Source of the DNA: Trichobilharzia szidati
Lineage: Eukaryota; Platyhelminthes; Trematoda; Strigeidida; Schistosomatidae
Length of the DNA: 64,000 nucleotides
Direction: 5' to 3'
Assembly: GCA_944472155.2 (NCBI GenBank)
Contig: OX235272.1
Location: 13,376,354-13,440,353 of the forward strand
Position 1 is the stretch's first letter, and each line of letters begins with the position of its first letter. The notes beneath the pieces are model-generated. The model saw only the letters and a list, made by a program, of their open reading frames with translations, had not been told where the DNA came from and searched no databases. The position numbers and the translations under genes are program-made. Of this stretch, positions 62,340-64,000 are shown piece after piece.

Positions 62340-62765
62340 TGTTTTAATTGCTTTGTAAGAAGTTTCTCTGAATACTTGCGCTAAGCAATTCACTGACTTC
62401 ATTTCTTGTGAACAGCAACTCCCGGTTGTTTGTTTTATTGAGCCTGAGTGACAGATACTATGCGCTTCATATGCGCCTCTAGGATGGCCGGCCACCTCCA
62501 TGATGTCTTTGATTTCTTATGGACTGTGTTTAAAAAAATTTCAAAATTTTACGATAAAAAAAAGTGGATGGAAATTTAGAAATAAATAAAATGGCAGCAA
62601 ATAAACCATCTTCAGGTGGAAATGTACAAAGCAATTTGGAAATAATAAATTTACACTTTTCTTTTTAATATAAATTAAATATTCCCATAGTAAAATTTAG
62701 AACAACACATTTAAGCAAGCGAACAATATTGTTTTCAATTAGATCTCATCAGGCTTAACTCTAAT
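62340..62765. other. No feature recognised
   Basis: AT-rich sequence; the short minus frame 62313-62501 has no support. Confidence 0.3.
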
Positions 62766-62769
62766 ATAT

Positions 62770-62838
62770 ATTTTCAAGTATTGGTTTGGTAGGGATTTTG
62801 TTCAGTTGCATGGAGGATTTCATCATGAGCTGACATAT
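62770..62838 (-). mobile_element. SINE-1 tail
   Basis: CAAGTATTGGTTTGGTAGGGATTTTG...TTTCATCATGAGCTGACAT is the reversed 3' tail of SINE-1. It is cut at the TA repeat (62836-62849). Confidence 0.65.
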
Positions 62839-62839
62839 A

Positions 62840-63300
62840 TATATATATTCCTACAGGTTCCGATGATGAGGAGGAACGAAAGCTGCCCACAAGCAAACTA
62901 ACTTAAATTCTTCGGAAAGACCAAGAACAAATTCGGAGGAGATGGAAAAAGCATCGGCCACAGGTAACTCCGGAAAGTATTTAAGTCTATTACAGAAACA
63001 GCTTGCAAAAAGGCTAAAATGATAAGTGAGACAGTCTCCGAGAAAATCAATACCTTAATTAGCTCTCGGGATAAAAGGCTGAAACGTTGCAAGGGACATG
63101 TTAGGGAGCTTTGTTGATATAAGAATAGAATTTAGTCGCTGTGCTAGAGTATAATTCCATTTTTATGGAGAAAATTTATTTGATAGTCTGACGGTGTTCT
63201 ACAGTAATATTTACTGATGACTTTTCGAGCACAAGTTATTGCTAATAATAATAACAAAGTGAGGAGCTATTTAACTGGACTACAGCCAGTTAAACTTGCC
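62840..63300. other. No feature recognised
   Basis: Starts after a short (TA)n run. GATGATGAGGAGGAACGAAAGC at 62864-62885 hints at a decayed ribozyme-like terminus, but I cannot fold it. Confidence 0.3.
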
Positions 63301-63975
63301 GAACATCCAACACCTACCTGAACAGTATGAAGATATCAGCTCTCCATCAGTCTGTCTCTAATAGGGAACAAAGCAGAGCATCAGGGCCAGATAGAATAAC
63401 TTCAGAGATACTTAAGAACTCTGGTGACAAACTGTTGTCTGGATTAACTAAGGTATTAGGTAATGTCTGGGAAGCAGAGATAGTTCCGTTAAACTGGTGT
63501 AAGTCACTTACTGCCCCAGTTTATTAGAAGAGAGACAAGGCTTCCCATAATAATCAGAGCGTCATAAGCTTGACCAAGAAGCATTCAAATTTCTAAAGTT
63601 TAGTAAATATGGGCATCCTAAGTGGTGTTCGGTAGAAATAAATCCGAAGGAACCAGCCAGTCATTAGGCCAGGAAGAGAGTGAAACAATCATACCTTCAC
63701 TCTTCGACACATTCTGGAACACAGGCATACTTACCAGCGTCCAACAACTGTCACATTTCTTGACCTCAAGCCATCATTTGATTTCGTCTACTAAAGGCGC
63801 TTTAGCAATATCTGACCGTGAAAGGAGTTCCAAGAAAGTATGTGATACCAATCAAGACGTTCAGTCTACTCGAACTCACACTGTCAGGTAAGAGCCTACA
63901 GGGAGTTGTCATCTGAAGTGATGACAACTAGTGGTGACCGTCAGGGATGCCCACTGTCCCTATTTCTGTTTAATT
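63300..63975 (+). mobile_element. RTE-3-like LINE, RT fingers to motif B, running off the window's informative end
   Basis: Fingers sequence at 63327-63527, a degenerate middle (63540-63890), and VRQGCPLSLFLFNFI-like motif B at about 63935-63980 in another frame. Together with 45120-46335 this gives much of the RTE-3 RT. A TA-rich repeat ends the window. Confidence 0.72.
63327..63527 (+). pseudogene. RTE RT fingers fragment
   Basis: 66-residue frame with SRASGPDRITSEILKNSGDK, then LTKVLGNVWEAEIVPLNWCK, then SLTAPVY and a stop where KKGDK would normally follow (here KRDKASHNNQSVIS after the stop). This is the APGPD...W...PIFKKGD segment at the N-terminal side of non-LTR RTs. Confidence 0.72.
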
Positions 63976-64000
63976 TCATTAATATATATATATATTAATG

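Noticed and set aside
62864..62900. Another hammerhead (GATGATGAGGAGGAACGAAAGC)
   Set aside because: GAAAGC and a GUUCC/GGAAC hairpin are present, but the base at the cleavage position would be G and stem I does not pair.

Overview
This is eukaryotic, AT-rich, repeat-dominated DNA in which I can find no intact host gene, no rRNA and no free-standing tRNA gene. The element content points to a flatworm, most likely a digenean trematode of the schistosome group. It has RTE-type LINEs like SR2/Perere, CR1-type LINEs like SR1/Perere, Penelope-like elements (PLEs) with a C-terminal GIY-YIG nuclease, and tRNA-derived SINEs carrying a hammerhead-ribozyme core like schistosome S-alpha (Sm-alpha). The clade names come from protein motifs; the species is an inference.

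Most of the window is a nest of broken retroelements. I use these working names. RTE-1 (subfamilies a and b) ends in ...GGAACAATAATAAT or ...GGAAACAATAATAAT. RTE-2 is SR2-like, with a TAAA-rich tail. RTE-3 is a third RTE lineage. CR1-A ends ...GGAATAAAGCAAAT(TAT)n, and CR1-B is a divergent relative. PLE-A has a YVDD reverse transcriptase (RT) followed by GIY-YIG. PLE-B has a GIY-YIG domain preceded by a CSCG motif. SINE-1, SINE-2 and SINE-3 are tRNA-derived. R1 is an unclassified repeat, and FB1 is a 315-bp fold-back.

Layout: 0-14 kb holds RTE-1, RTE-2, RTE-3 and CR1-A fragments. From 14 to 23 kb lie PLE-B, two RTE-1 copies sharing one 3' junction, an RTE endonuclease remnant and a PLE-B copy with inverted ends. 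From 23 to 32 kb are CR1-A, RTE-1, SINE-1, R1, PLE-B and PLE-A. From 32 to 38 kb are the most complete PLE-A, split by a SINE-1, then CR1-A and a PLE-A with inverted ends. From 37.7 to 41.5 kb two copies of one CR1/RTE junction lie in opposite orientations. From 43 to 51 kb are CR1-A, SINE-1, RTE-3, and PLE-B inserted in RTE-1. From 52 to 54 kb are a head-to-head SINE-1 pair, SINE-3 and FB1. From 54 to 64 kb are RTE-3, R1, RTE-1, PLE-A, CR1-B and the start of an RTE-3-like RT.

The unifying signal is RNA rather than protein. SINE-1, SINE-3, PLE-A and PLE-B each carry a hammerhead-like motif at a fixed position in the element. The stems are maintained by paired changes between copies of PLE-A and PLE-B. 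Several PLE copies are flanked by inverted copies of the ribozyme-bearing terminus, and one SINE-1 has a clean target-site duplication plus a short terminal direct repeat. Hammerheads in Sm-alpha and in Penelope-like elements are established knowledge; the folds and comparisons reported here were worked out by eye from this sequence.
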